Shown here piece after piece: positions 1 to 7,677 of a DNA stretch of 24,836 nucleotides (the stretch's first letter is position 1; each line of letters starts with the position of its first letter). The DNA comes from Nitrospirota bacterium (GTDB lineage Bacteria > Nitrospinota_A > UBA7883 > JACRGQ01): NCBI GenBank assembly GCA_024275775.1, contig JAJRYM010000105.1:1-24836 (forward strand), written 5' to 3'. A program made the translations under genes and the position numbers. The notes under the pieces are model-generated. The model did not search any database. It worked only from the letters and a program-made list of their open reading frames with translations, and was not told the DNA's origin.

Positions 1-882
1 TCCAAACGCATTCCAAAATCATATCGAGACAAGCTTAAGGAGATCACGAACGGAGATAGTTTTACTGCAAATATGGCTCGAGTTAATTTAGCGACTAGAC
101 TAAGCTTCCTTTTCTCTGTTGACCCAGACTGGACTAATGATAATTTCATTCCACTTTTTAACTGGGAGAAGAACGAAACCATAGCGCAACAGGTTTGGGT
201 TGGTTTTTTAGGGTATGGCAAGTGGCATGATGACTTACTCTTACTCCTATTACCTTTCTACCAGCAATGTTTTTCAAAGATAAACACTAAGCTCAAAGAA
301 CAAAGAGAAAGATTAGTAGTTCACGTTGCATCTATATCCATGCTAAGCAACTTGGAACAAGTGCGGGGTGATTGGCTTAATAGCTTTATATCAACAGTTG
401 AAGATAGTGATCGGAAAATTTTTGCTGGTTATCTGGGCTCCGAATTAAGAAGAATGGATGATAAGAGGAAAATAATAGTGTGGGATCATTGGCTTAGTTC
501 ATATTGGGATAATCGTATAGATGGCAAGCCAAAGCCTCTTACCTCTGAAGAAATTGGGGAAATGGTTGGATGGGCTCTGTGCCTCGATCCTGTTTTTCCG
601 GATATTGTAAAAAATATCAGCAAATTAACTGTTGAATACTCTATAGATGGCATCTTCTTTCGTCGGCTAAATAAATCTGGCTTGTTAAGTAAGTACCCAA
701 AAGAATCCTCACGCTTATTAGAAACTATAGCCCAAAATGCGAAAATGAATTATTATAATTTGGAAAAGTGTATCAGCGAACTAATCACCAAGAGTGAAAC
801 TCACACTCACCTAAAGAACGCTTTAGAAGTGTTTGCGCGCAAAGGTTATGGTGAAGCCACTAAATTCCTAGCTAAATTGTAG
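1..882 (+). CDS. C-terminal part of a DUF4020-like protein (possible SIR2-type defence protein), 5' end outside window
   Basis: The reading frame is open from base 1 to the TAG at 880-882, so at least 293 residues are present. The Met at base 73 is probably internal and the true start lies upstream of the window. The order of motifs (ARVNLATRLSFLF, then a PLFNW block, then GFL, later GWALCLDP, and finally LNKSGLLSKYP) matches my memory of the DUF4020 region, which often forms the C-terminus of SIR2-like proteins, several of which act in phage defence. The SIR2 half, if present, is outside the window, so the function is inferred. The region is clearly AT-richer, with AT-ending codons, than everything from base 1000 on. 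Together with two tRNA genes 140-320 bases away, this suggests horizontal acquisition. It could instead be another helical-repeat accessory protein. Confidence 0.6.
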   Translation, partial: SKRIPKSYRDKLKEITNGDSFTANMARVNLATRLSFLFSVDPDWTNDNFIPLFNWEKNETIAQQVWVGFLGYGKWHDDLLLLLLPFYQQCFSKINTKLKEQRERLVVHVASISMLSNLEQVRGDWLNSFISTVEDSDRKIFAGYLGSELRRMDDKRKIIVWDHWLSSYWDNRIDGKPKPLTSEEIGEMVGWALCLDPVFPDIVKNISKLTVEYSIDGIFFRRLNKSGLLSKYPKESSRLLETIAQNAKMNYYNLEKCISELITKSETHTHLKNALEVFARKGYGEATKFLAKL

Positions 883-1024
883 AAATAGCATTTTTAAATT
901 CCGGATGTGAGTGGATTATTTACGAAGAGAGGCAAGCAGGACGAGGCCCGCGAACTGTCGAGAGAAGGAGCGTAGGTTAACGCCGCACTTTCAGGTTTTC
1001 AGCCTTTGCCTCCCACGCAGTGGG
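883..1024. other. Junction between AT-rich gene and tRNA pair, no gene seen
   Basis: These 142 bases run from the end of the AT-rich gene to the CCA end of tRNA-Glu. Composition changes from AT-rich to GC-rich near 910-930. An imperfect hairpin (1008-1028, arms GCC-CCCAC and GTGGG-GGC, loop GCA) abuts and overlaps the tRNA 3' end. It has no T-run on the minus strand, so it is at best a weak or processing-linked terminator. I saw no copy of the tRNA 3' end that would mark an attachment site. Confidence 0.4.
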
Positions 1025-1102
1025 TGGCGTCCCCAAGGGGATTTGAACCCCTGTTGCCGCCGTGAAAGGGCGGTGTCCTGGACCAGACTAGACGATGGGG
1101 AC
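1025..1102 (-). tRNA. tRNA-Glu (UUC)
   Basis: On the minus strand this gives a full cloverleaf. The acceptor stem GTCCCCA pairs with TGGGGAC, the anticodon loop CTTTCAC carries UUC between CCGCC and GGCGG, and the T-arm is AGGGG-TTCAAAT-CCCCT. The discriminator G and CCA are encoded (1025-1028). It closely resembles the Escherichia coli tRNA-Glu sequence. It lies 20 bases downstream of tRNA-Lys and is probably cotranscribed with it. Confidence 0.97.
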
Positions 1103-1122
1103 TTGTCTGCTTCGCAAAAAAA

Positions 1123-1198
1123 TGGTGAGCCGCGAAGGATTCGAACCTTCGACCCACGCCTTAAAAGGGCGTTGCTCTACCAACTGAGCTAGCGGCCC
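1123..1198 (-). tRNA. tRNA-Lys (UUU)
   Basis: This is a 76-base cloverleaf with an encoded CCA. The acceptor GGGCCGC pairs with GCGGCTC (one G-U pair), the D-arm is GCTC/GAGC, the anticodon loop CTTTTAA carries UUU between ACGCC and GGCGT, and the T-arm is GAAGG-TTCGAAT-CCTTC. It is the first gene of a two-tRNA unit with tRNA-Glu, directly behind a strong promoter. Confidence 0.97.
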
Positions 1199-1209
1199 GC
1201 GAAATTGTG

Positions 1210-1238
1210 AGAATACAGGGACGTTGTTTTCTTGTCAA
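1210..1238 (-). promoter_or_regulatory. Sigma70-type promoter of the tRNA-Lys/tRNA-Glu unit
   Basis: On the minus strand there is a perfect -35 box TTGACA (1233-1238), a 17-base spacer and a -10 box TATTCT (1210-1215). Transcription would start about 5 bases before the tRNA-Lys gene, as expected for a stable-RNA promoter. Confidence 0.8.
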
Positions 1239-1303
1239 CCTGTCGTTTACTATTTTATATCTTGCCGGCGGGCAGGGGCTGTTTTTGCCGACTTTAGGAA
1301 CGG

Positions 1304-3976
1304 TCAGGCCGGCCGGCCGTGGCATTTCTTGTACTTTTTGCCAGACCCGCATGGGCAGGGGTCGTTTCTGCCGACCTTTTTATCTTTTCTCCTGACGGTT
1401 TTAGTCGTTGTGCCGTCGCTTTCGCCGTGATGTTCTATAACCTGCTGTTCGCGTTGTTGGCGGGCCACCGGCGCCTCGGTTCCTTCCTCAACCTTCAGGT
1501 GGAAAAGAATAGAAGAGACCTCTTCCTTGAAACCTTTTATCATTTCTTCAAAAAGTTCGTGTCCTTCCCGTTTGTATTCGTTAAGCGGGTCTTTCTGAGC
1601 GTATCCACGGAAGCCGACGCCGTCCTTCAGGTGATCCATGTTCAGCAGATGATCTTTCCATCTGCCGTCGAGAACGTTGAGCATGATATACCGCTCCAGC
1701 TCGCGCATCCGTTTATCGCCTACGGTCTCTTCCTGTTTTTTGTAGGCTTTTTCCATCTCCTCATCGACGGTTTCAAGAATATCTTCCGGTAGCATAGAAT
1801 CCGCCGAAAGTTCCTTTTCCCCGATTCTAAGATTCCGTTTTTCGTCAAGGGATATGTCAAGGCTGTACTTGCCGGAAAGCCTGTTTTTAAGCCCTTCGAG
1901 ATCCCATTGCTCAGGGTGGTCTTTTTCGGAGACATGTTCCATAACAATCTCTTCGCCCATCTCCTTTGCCATCTCTATCACTTCTTCGCGGAGGTCGTCG
2001 CCTTCCAGCACCATCCGCCGCTGGCTGTAGATTACCTCTCTCTGCTTGTTCATCACGTCGTCGTATTCAAGGAGATGTTTGCGAATATCGAAGTTGTGGC
2101 CTTCCACTTTTTTCTGCGCGTTTTCTATGGCCCGCGTCACCATTTTATGCTCTATCGGTTCGCCTTTCTGCATGCCGAGTTTTTCCATGATGGATGAGAT
2201 TCGTTCCGAACCGAATATTCTCATCAGGTCGTCTTCGAGCGCAATGTAAAAGCGGGACGTGCCCGGATCGCCCTGACGCCCCGACCGTCCGCGAAGCTGG
2301 TTGTCGATACGGCGGGATTCGTGCCTTTCACTGCCTATGATTTTCAGGCCGCCGGCGGCCACCACCGCTTTATGCCCCTCTTCGCACTCTCTTTTTAGTT
2401 CCTCGTACCGTTTTTCCCATTCTTCCGGGTTTTCCTCCCGGTCGATGCCTGATGATTCCATCAGCTTTTCGGGGTTGCCGCCAAGCACGATATCGGTTCC
2501 GCGGCCGGCCATATTCGTGGCGATCGTTATCGCGCCCTTGCGCCCGGCCTGCGCCACGATTTCAGCTTCCCGCTCATGATGCTTGGCGTTAAGGACGTTG
2601 TGTTTTACGCCTTTTCTTTTAAGCATCCGCGATATTTTTTCGGAGTTTTCTATCGATATGGTGCCAACCAGCACAGGCTGTTCTTTGGCATGGGTTTCAA
2701 TTATATCTTCGACGATGGCCTCGTATTTTTCCTCTTCAGTGCGGTAGATGAGGTCGGTCATATCGTCCCTTATCATCGGCTGATTGGTGGGGAGAATGAT
2801 TACTTCGAGTTTATATATGTTCTGGAACTCCTCAGCCTCGGTATCCGCGGTGCCGGTCATGCCGGCCAGCTTGTTGTAAAGGCGGAAATAGTTCTGGAAG
2901 GTTATCGTGGCGAGCGTCTGGTTTTCGTTTTCGATTTTCACAGCTTCTTTCGCTTCCAGCGCCTGATGGAGCCCTTCCGAATAGCGTCTTCCCGGCATGA
3001 GTCTGCCGGTAAATTCGTCCACAATCATTACCTGATTGTCTTTTACGACGTAATCTACGTCGCGCTGAAAAATCGTGTGCGCCTTGAGAGCCTGGTTGAG
3101 ATGGTGCAGTATCTCCACATTGCGCGGGTCGTACAGGTTGTCCAGCTTCAGAACTTCCTCGGCTTTGGCCACGCCTTCTTCGGTGAGAGTAACGGTTTTC
3201 GCTTTTTCATCTATGTTGTAGTACAGGTCCTTTTTCAGCAGGGGCGGAATGCTTCCGTTGAGTTTCACGTACTTGTCGGTCGATTCCTCCGCCTGCCCGG
3301 AAATGATAAGCGGCGTTCTGGATTCGTCTATGAGTATGGAATCGACTTCGTCCACGAGAGCGTAATTGAGTTCCCTTTGCACGCATGATTCGATATCGAA
3401 TTTCATGTTGTCGCGGAGATAATCGAAGCCGAACTCATTGTTTGTCCCGTAGGTGATATCGGAATTGTAAGCCTTTTTTCGCTCATCTTCGGGCATGTCG
3501 TGCACGATCACGCCGACGCTCATGCCAAGGAAACGGTAGATTTGACCCATCCATTCAGCGTCGCGCGAGGCAAGATAGTCGTTTACCGTAACAACGTGCA
3601 CGCCCTTGCCGGAAAGAGCGTTCAGATAAACCGGCAGTGTGGCCACCAGCGTTTTACCTTCGCCGGTTTTCATTTCCGCTATTTTCCCTTCGTGAAGAAC
3701 CACCCCGCCGATTATCTGCGCGTCGAAATGGCGCATGCTTAAAACCCGTTTGCCGGTTTCGCGCACAACGGCGAAAGCTTCCGGCAGGATTGAATCGAGC
3801 GACTCCCCTTTTTGCGCCCTTTCCCTGAACTCGGCGGTCTTTGCTTTCAAACTGTCGTCTGTCAGCGAGGATATATCCGGCTCGAAGCTGTTAACCTTCT
3901 CCAGGGTTTCACCAATCCTCTTCAGCTCGCGTTCATTGCGGCTTCCGAACATTTTTCTTAGAATCGTATTAAACAT
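1304..3976 (-). CDS. secA: Preprotein translocase ATPase SecA
   Basis: SecA is the cytoplasmic motor that pushes unfolded preproteins through SecYEG. From the ATG at 3976 the protein has 890 residues, a normal length. Seen are Walker A MKTGEGKT (102-109), the DEVDS Walker B (209-213), LIISGQAEES after it, the second RecA-like domain with GRGTDIVLGGNPE and QLRGRSGRQGDPG, and the C-terminal zinc/SecB-binding tail with Cys874, Cys876, Cys885 and His886. The frame is open for 62 more codons upstream to 4162, but that extension overlaps the divergent RSH gene and is unlike SecA. MFNTILRKMFGS is a typical SecA N-terminus, so 3976 is chosen. There is no Shine-Dalgarno. A TATAAT box ends 7 bases before the ATG, so the mRNA may be leaderless. 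Confidence 0.98.
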   Translation of the reverse strand: MFNTILRKMFGSRNERELKRIGETLEKVNSFEPDISSLTDDSLKAKTAEFRERAQKGESLDSILPEAFAVVRETGKRVLSMRHFDAQIIGGVVLHEGKIAEMKTGEGKTLVATLPVYLNALSGKGVHVVTVNDYLASRDAEWMGQIYRFLGMSVGVIVHDMPEDERKKAYNSDITYGTNNEFGFDYLRDNMKFDIESCVQRELNYALVDEVDSILIDESRTPLIISGQAEESTDKYVKLNGSIPPLLKKDLYYNIDEKAKTVTLTEEGVAKAEEVLKLDNLYDPRNVEILHHLNQALKAHTIFQRDVDYVVKDNQVMIVDEFTGRLMPGRRYSEGLHQALEAKEAVKIENENQTLATITFQNYFRLYNKLAGMTGTADTEAEEFQNIYKLEVIILPTNQPMIRDDMTDLIYRTEEEKYEAIVEDIIETHAKEQPVLVGTISIENSEKISRMLKRKGVKHNVLNAKHHEREAEIVAQAGRKGAITIATNMAGRGTDIVLGGNPEKLMESSGIDREENPEEWEKRYEELKRECEEGHKAVVAAGGLKIIGSERHESRRIDNQLRGRSGRQGDPGTSRFYIALEDDLMRIFGSERISSIMEKLGMQKGEPIEHKMVTRAIENAQKKVEGHNFDIRKHLLEYDDVMNKQREVIYSQRRMVLEGDDLREEVIEMAKEMGEEIVMEHVSEKDHPEQWDLEGLKNRLSGKYSLDISLDEKRNLRIGEKELSADSMLPEDILETVDEEMEKAYKKQEETVGDKRMRELERYIMLNVLDGRWKDHLLNMDHLKDGVGFRGYAQKDPLNEYKREGHELFEEMIKGFKEEVSSILFHLKVEEGTEAPVARQQREQQVIEHHGESDGTTTKTVRRKDKKVGRNDPCPCGSGKKYKKCHGRPA

Positions 3977-3983
3977 GGCGGTT

Positions 3984-4012
3984 ATTATAGTGCCAGGTTC
4001 CATTAAAAGAAA
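3984..4012 (-). promoter_or_regulatory. Candidate secA promoter
   Basis: A consensus -10 box TATAAT lies at 3984-3989 on the minus strand. At a 17-base spacer the -35 would be TTTCTT (4007-4012), a poor match. The box ends 7 bases before the secA ATG, which would put the transcription start at or next to the start codon. Confidence 0.5.
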
Positions 4013-4034
4013 AAAAGTAATTTGAAAGAATATT

Positions 4035-6305
4035 ATGCGAGCTAAAAATCTTACCGGCGGGGGAAAAGGTATCCACCTTGAGGATATTATAGAATCCCTG
4101 CGCAAATACAGATCCGACGCCGACGTGCGGGATATTCTTGGCGCGTACGCCTTCGCATCCAAGGTGCACGGCGGGCAGGCCAGACTTTCCGGAGAGCCTT
4201 ACATGAGCCATCCGATGGAGGTGGCGCTTCTCCTCACGCAGTTGAAGATGGAGCCGTCCGTTATCGCCACGGCGCTCCTGCACGACACAGTGGAAGATAC
4301 GGACGCCACGGTTGAGGACATCAGCAAACTTTTCGGGGAAGAGATAGCCCGGATGGTAGAAGGGCTGACCAAGCTCGCCAAAATCAGGTTTCGGACGAGG
4401 GAGCAGAGGCAGGCCGAAAATGTTCGGAAGATGGTTCTCGCTCTTTCCGAAGATATAAGGATAGTAATAATCAAGCTGGCCGACCGACTGCACAACATGA
4501 GAACGCTCGAACATCTTCCTTCCCACCGGCAGAAAGCCATCGCCCTCGAAACGCTGGATATTTACGCTCCTATAGCGGGCAGGCTCGGCATTTCGTGGAT
4601 GAAAAGCGAATTGCAGGAACTGGCCTTCATGTACGTTCACCCGGTCGAACATAAAAAGCTTGGGAAAAAGCTGGCAGAACGGCAAGAGGAACTGGAAAAA
4701 ATCATTCAGGCCATCTGCAATCAGACCAAGGAAATCCTTATGAAGGAACATATAGCGTGCGATGTTACCGCCCGCGTGAAAAACCCTTACAGCATTTTCA
4801 AGAAAATGAAACAGCAGGAGTTGGATTACGATCAGGTGCACGATATCATCGGCGTGCGCGTTATAACCGCCTCCCGCTCCGACTGTTACAGAGTGCTCGG
4901 CCAGGTTCACGAGCAATGGAAACCAATTTCCGGCAAACTTAAGGATTACATAGCCATCCCGAAAGAGAATATGTATCAATCGATTCATACCACTGTTGTC
5001 ACCGGCAACGGCAGGAGGGTTGAATTCCAGATTCGCACGCAACAGATGCACATGGTGGCTGAAAACGGCATCGCCGCCCACTGGCGGTACAAGGACGGCA
5101 GTGGATTAAAGGCCGCCGACGACGACGGTTTCATGTGGATACGCCGTCTTATCGATATGGGAAGAAGCCTGGACGATTCCGAAGAATTTCTGGAAAATGT
5201 CAAGCTGGACCTGTTTCCGGACGAGGTTTACGTATTTACTCCCAATCAAGAGGTGAAAGCTTTCCCCAAAGGGGCCACCCCGCTTGATTTCGCCTACGCC
5301 GTCCATACCGAAATAGGCAATCACTGCGTAAGCGCGCTTGTAAACAGTAACCCGGTGGATCTGGATTATCTGCTGGAAAACGGCGATACGGTGGAAGTTA
5401 TCACTTCCCAAACTCAGGAACCTGATCGTGAATGGCTGAAAATAGTCAAAACTTCGCATGCCCGCACCAGCATTCTTTCATATATCAGAAGCAGGGAGCG
5501 AGAAGACGCCATCAGGCTCGCCGAGCAGATTATCAAGACCGAGCTGAGTAAGTTCGGGCTGGAACCGGAAAAATATTTCACACCGGAAGCGCTCGCCACC
5601 GCCGCCACAGGGCTCGGGTTTAAAAACACGGAACTGCTTTTACAAAAAATAGGTTTTTCCAAAATGCCTGTTTACGGCTTTCTGCAGAAACTGCTACCGC
5701 CCGAAGCGTGGACAAAAATCCGGACGGAGAGGCAATCTTCCATAAAGGGGTTTATACAGAAAATTTTGCGGAGAAAGTCTGCAGAAGCTCCGGCGGTGCA
5801 GGTAGGCGACCTGAAAAACAGGCTTGTGCGGTTCGCGCAGTGCTGTAATCCGGTGCCGGGGGATAGAATATTCGGCTATATAACAAGCGGGCAGGGGATG
5901 GTTATTCATACCAAATCCTGTCCTCTGCTGAAAAAACTTGAACCGGACCCGAAAAAACTTGTCGAAGCGCAATGGGATGTCGAAGCGAAAAAACAGTTGC
6001 ATCCGGTTCGGATAGTAGTCCATTCGGCGAACCAGCCCGGCCAGCTCGCCACTATCACCGCCGCCATAGCCTCGTGCAACGCTAATATATCCACAGCGGT
6101 TGTTGCACAGGTCGACGCGAAATGGGGAGAGCTGGATATAACTCTGGAGATTGAAGACCTGCCGCACCTTAACAGGGTTCTCGAAGCGGTTAAAAAGGTG
6201 GACGGGGTGAAGTCGGTAAAGCGTATAATGCAAAAGGATTTAGGATGGACAAACGAAACAGGGGAAAGTAAAATACAGGAAAAGATTGACCGCGGAAGCG
6301 GTTGA
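4035..6305 (+). CDS. spoT: Bifunctional (p)ppGpp synthetase/hydrolase (RelA/SpoT homologue)
   Basis: This 756-residue, full-length RSH protein makes and degrades the alarmone ppGpp. In order: an HD hydrolase domain with intact His45, His83-Asp84 and Glu87-Asp88 (HDTVED); a synthetase domain about 250-355 with DIIGVRV, the DYIAIPKENMYQSIHTT block and EFQIRTQ; a TGS domain from about 399; a conserved Cys region (CCNPVPGD near 603, TKSC near 628); and a C-terminal ACT domain about 656-735. The KLKD before YIAIPK fits the basic RxKD-type signature of bifunctional enzymes rather than the acidic RelA type. Both active sites look intact. It diverges from secA across 58 bases. The ATG at 4035 has only a weak GAAAG 6 bases upstream, so the start is slightly uncertain. 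Confidence 0.96.
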   Translation: MRAKNLTGGGKGIHLEDIIESLRKYRSDADVRDILGAYAFASKVHGGQARLSGEPYMSHPMEVALLLTQLKMEPSVIATALLHDTVEDTDATVEDISKLFGEEIARMVEGLTKLAKIRFRTREQRQAENVRKMVLALSEDIRIVIIKLADRLHNMRTLEHLPSHRQKAIALETLDIYAPIAGRLGISWMKSELQELAFMYVHPVEHKKLGKKLAERQEELEKIIQAICNQTKEILMKEHIACDVTARVKNPYSIFKKMKQQELDYDQVHDIIGVRVITASRSDCYRVLGQVHEQWKPISGKLKDYIAIPKENMYQSIHTTVVTGNGRRVEFQIRTQQMHMVAENGIAAHWRYKDGSGLKAADDDGFMWIRRLIDMGRSLDDSEEFLENVKLDLFPDEVYVFTPNQEVKAFPKGATPLDFAYAVHTEIGNHCVSALVNSNPVDLDYLLENGDTVEVITSQTQEPDREWLKIVKTSHARTSILSYIRSREREDAIRLAEQIIKTELSKFGLEPEKYFTPEALATAATGLGFKNTELLLQKIGFSKMPVYGFLQKLLPPEAWTKIRTERQSSIKGFIQKILRRKSAEAPAVQVGDLKNRLVRFAQCCNPVPGDRIFGYITSGQGMVIHTKSCPLLKKLEPDPKKLVEAQWDVEAKKQLHPVRIVVHSANQPGQLATITAAIASCNANISTAVVAQVDAKWGELDITLEIEDLPHLNRVLEAVKKVDGVKSVKRIMQKDLGWTNETGESKIQEKIDRGSG

Positions 6306-6346
6306 TTTCCACTTAGTATTAATTCCAGCAAAGGCGGAGGTGTTTT

Positions 6347-6436
6347 ATGCCGACCGCGTTTGACTGGGAACAAGAAAGACCAGCCCGGTTATTTACAGCG
6401 TTATTTTATTTGGCTGTGTGCCGGTATGCCATGTGA
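6347..6436 (+). CDS. Possible 29-residue leader peptide upstream of rho
   Basis: A short ORF, ATG to TGA, sits behind a perfect GGAGG with a 6-base spacer, a better ribosome site than most large genes here have. The peptide starts MPTAFDWEQERP and ends in a mostly hydrophobic stretch. Its stop codon overlaps the base of a hairpin (6436-6468). The position directly before rho recalls the leader peptide ORF (rhoL) in Escherichia coli, but I see no sequence similarity. It could also be a chance ORF. Confidence 0.4.
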   Translation: MPTAFDWEQERPARLFTALFYLAVCRYAM

Positions 6437-6475
6437 GCGGAATGAGCTTGCCGGCCCGGTAAACCGCTTTTTCTT
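6436..6475 (+). terminator. Hairpin with T-run in the rho leader (possible attenuator or spoT terminator)
   Basis: AGCGG (6436-6440) can pair with CCGCT (6464-6468), followed at once by TTTTTCTT. The 23-base loop includes the GC-rich GCCGGCCCGG and may fold further. The stem is short, so this is a weak terminator by itself. It lies between the 29-codon ORF stop and rho, where translation of the ORF could alter its folding. It may simply end the spoT transcript. Confidence 0.35.
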
Positions 6476-6512
6476 AATACCGGCGATTTTTATTTGAGGT
6501 TAAACCAGACTT

Positions 6513-7637
6513 ATGGACAATGTAGCGTCAGGCATTCTTGAAATCGTACCAAAAGGTTACGGGTTTTTGCGGGATGTCACAAACAATCTCGCCATCTCCC
6601 CCACCGACCCCTATATCGCTCCGAAAATCATACATAAACTGCGCCTGCGGAACGGAATGCATGTAGAGGGCTCCGGCAGAAAACTTAGAAACCAGCCGAA
6701 CATAGCGGTGGAACAAGTTGAGTCGGTAAACGGCCTGCCGCCCGGCGAGGTTGGCCATGTTACCCCTTTCCACAAGCTTACGGCGATTGACCCGGATGAA
6801 CCGCTTATTCTTTCCACCGGACGGGAGCCGCTATCCACCCGAGTTGTAGATATGTTCGTCCCCATTGGAAAAGGGCAGAGGGTTTTGATTGTTTCGCCGC
6901 CCAAGGCGGGCAAAACGACCATTATGGAAGAAATCGCCAACGGGGTTGAAACCAATCATCCGGAAGCGCACCTCATTGTTTTCCTTGTTGACGAGCGGCC
7001 GGAGGAATCCACCCATTTCAAACGTACTGTTAAGGGCGAGGTTATCTCCACCGATTTCGACCGCCCCAACAAAGAGCATATAAGGGTGGCGCACCTTGTT
7101 TTCGAGCGGGTTAAATGCCTGGCCGAGGAAGGGAAGGACGTTGTTTTGATAGTAGATTCGCTCACAAGGCTTGGCAGGGCGTTTAACCGGGATTTCGACA
7201 GTCGCGGCAAAACGCTTTCCGGCGGCCTTTCCAGCGGCGCGCTGGCTTTCCCCAGAAGGTTTTACGGTTCCGCGAGAAATCTGGAAGAGAAGGGAAGCCT
7301 CACGATAATAGCCTCCATACTGGTCGATACCGGGAGCAAAATGGACGAGCTTATTTTTCAGGAGTTCAAAGGCACGGGTAATTCGGAACTGGTGCTGGAC
7401 CGCTACTTTGCGGATTCCCGGATTTTCCCAGCGGTGAACTTCCAGCAGTCCGGCACAAGGAAAGACGAAAAGCTCATGCTTCCGGAAACTTTGAGAAAGG
7501 CGAACCTCCTGAGGCGCGCCATGATGGATGACAAACGGGGCGACAAATACCGCATGTTTCTGAGCAAGTTCATGGAGTTCGAAAGCAACGAGGCTTTTCT
7601 CGAAACCGTGCCCGATCCGGCCACGGTGCGAAGATAG
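6513..7637 (+). CDS. rho: Transcription termination factor Rho, short form lacking the N-terminal helix bundle
   Basis: Rho is the hexameric RNA translocase that ends transcription. This protein has 374 residues, whereas Escherichia coli Rho has 419. It starts directly in the cold-shock-like RNA-binding fold (GILEIVPKGYGFLR, 7-20), so the roughly 45-residue N-terminal helix bundle is missing. An in-frame TAA lies four codons upstream of the ATG, so no extension is possible. The motor is complete: Walker A SPPKAGKTT (128-136), DERPEE (160-165), Q-loop GKTLSGGLSS (232-241), R-loop DTGSKMDE (272-279), EFKGTGN, and the arginine finger in SGTRKDE (Arg316). The ribosome site is modest (GAGGT, 12 bases upstream). 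It could be the sole Rho or a paralogue of a longer one elsewhere. Confidence 0.93.
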   Translation: MDNVASGILEIVPKGYGFLRDVTNNLAISPTDPYIAPKIIHKLRLRNGMHVEGSGRKLRNQPNIAVEQVESVNGLPPGEVGHVTPFHKLTAIDPDEPLILSTGREPLSTRVVDMFVPIGKGQRVLIVSPPKAGKTTIMEEIANGVETNHPEAHLIVFLVDERPEESTHFKRTVKGEVISTDFDRPNKEHIRVAHLVFERVKCLAEEGKDVVLIVDSLTRLGRAFNRDFDSRGKTLSGGLSSGALAFPRRFYGSARNLEEKGSLTIIASILVDTGSKMDELIFQEFKGTGNSELVLDRYFADSRIFPAVNFQQSGTRKDEKLMLPETLRKANLLRRAMMDDKRGDKYRMFLSKFMEFESNEAFLETVPDPATVRR

Positions 7638-7677
7638 CCGCCTGCGGTTTTTCGGCTGGTTTTCAGGCCGGCTTTTT
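7638..7677 (+). terminator. Probable rho gene terminator
   Basis: Directly after the rho stop, CCGCCTGCGG is followed by TTTTT. Then CGGCT (7653-7657) pairs with GGCCG (7666-7670), followed by GCTTTTT. The second hairpin overlaps the 3' end of the convergent membrane-protein gene. Both stems are short. Confidence 0.4.

Noticed and set aside
1008..1028. Hairpin at the tRNA-Glu 3' end as intrinsic terminator
   Set aside because: The stem has a mismatch, overlaps the CCA end and is not followed by T residues on the minus strand.
911..1192. 93-codon plus-strand ORF ending in a sequence like EPRRIRTFDPRLKRALLYQLS
   Set aside because: It runs antisense across tRNA-Glu and tRNA-Lys. Such ORFs are a well-known artefact of tRNA reverse complements.
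2576..3388. 270-codon plus-strand ORF inside secA
   Set aside because: It lies wholly antisense to secA, has a composition typical of a shadow frame and no motifs or ribosome site.
4035..4162. N-terminal extension of secA to 4162
   Set aside because: It would add 62 residues unlike SecA and overlap the divergent RSH gene. MFNTILRKMFG is a normal SecA start.
3969..5081. 370-codon minus-strand ORF across spoT
   Set aside because: It is antisense to the conserved HD and synthetase domains of the RSH gene and is a shadow frame.
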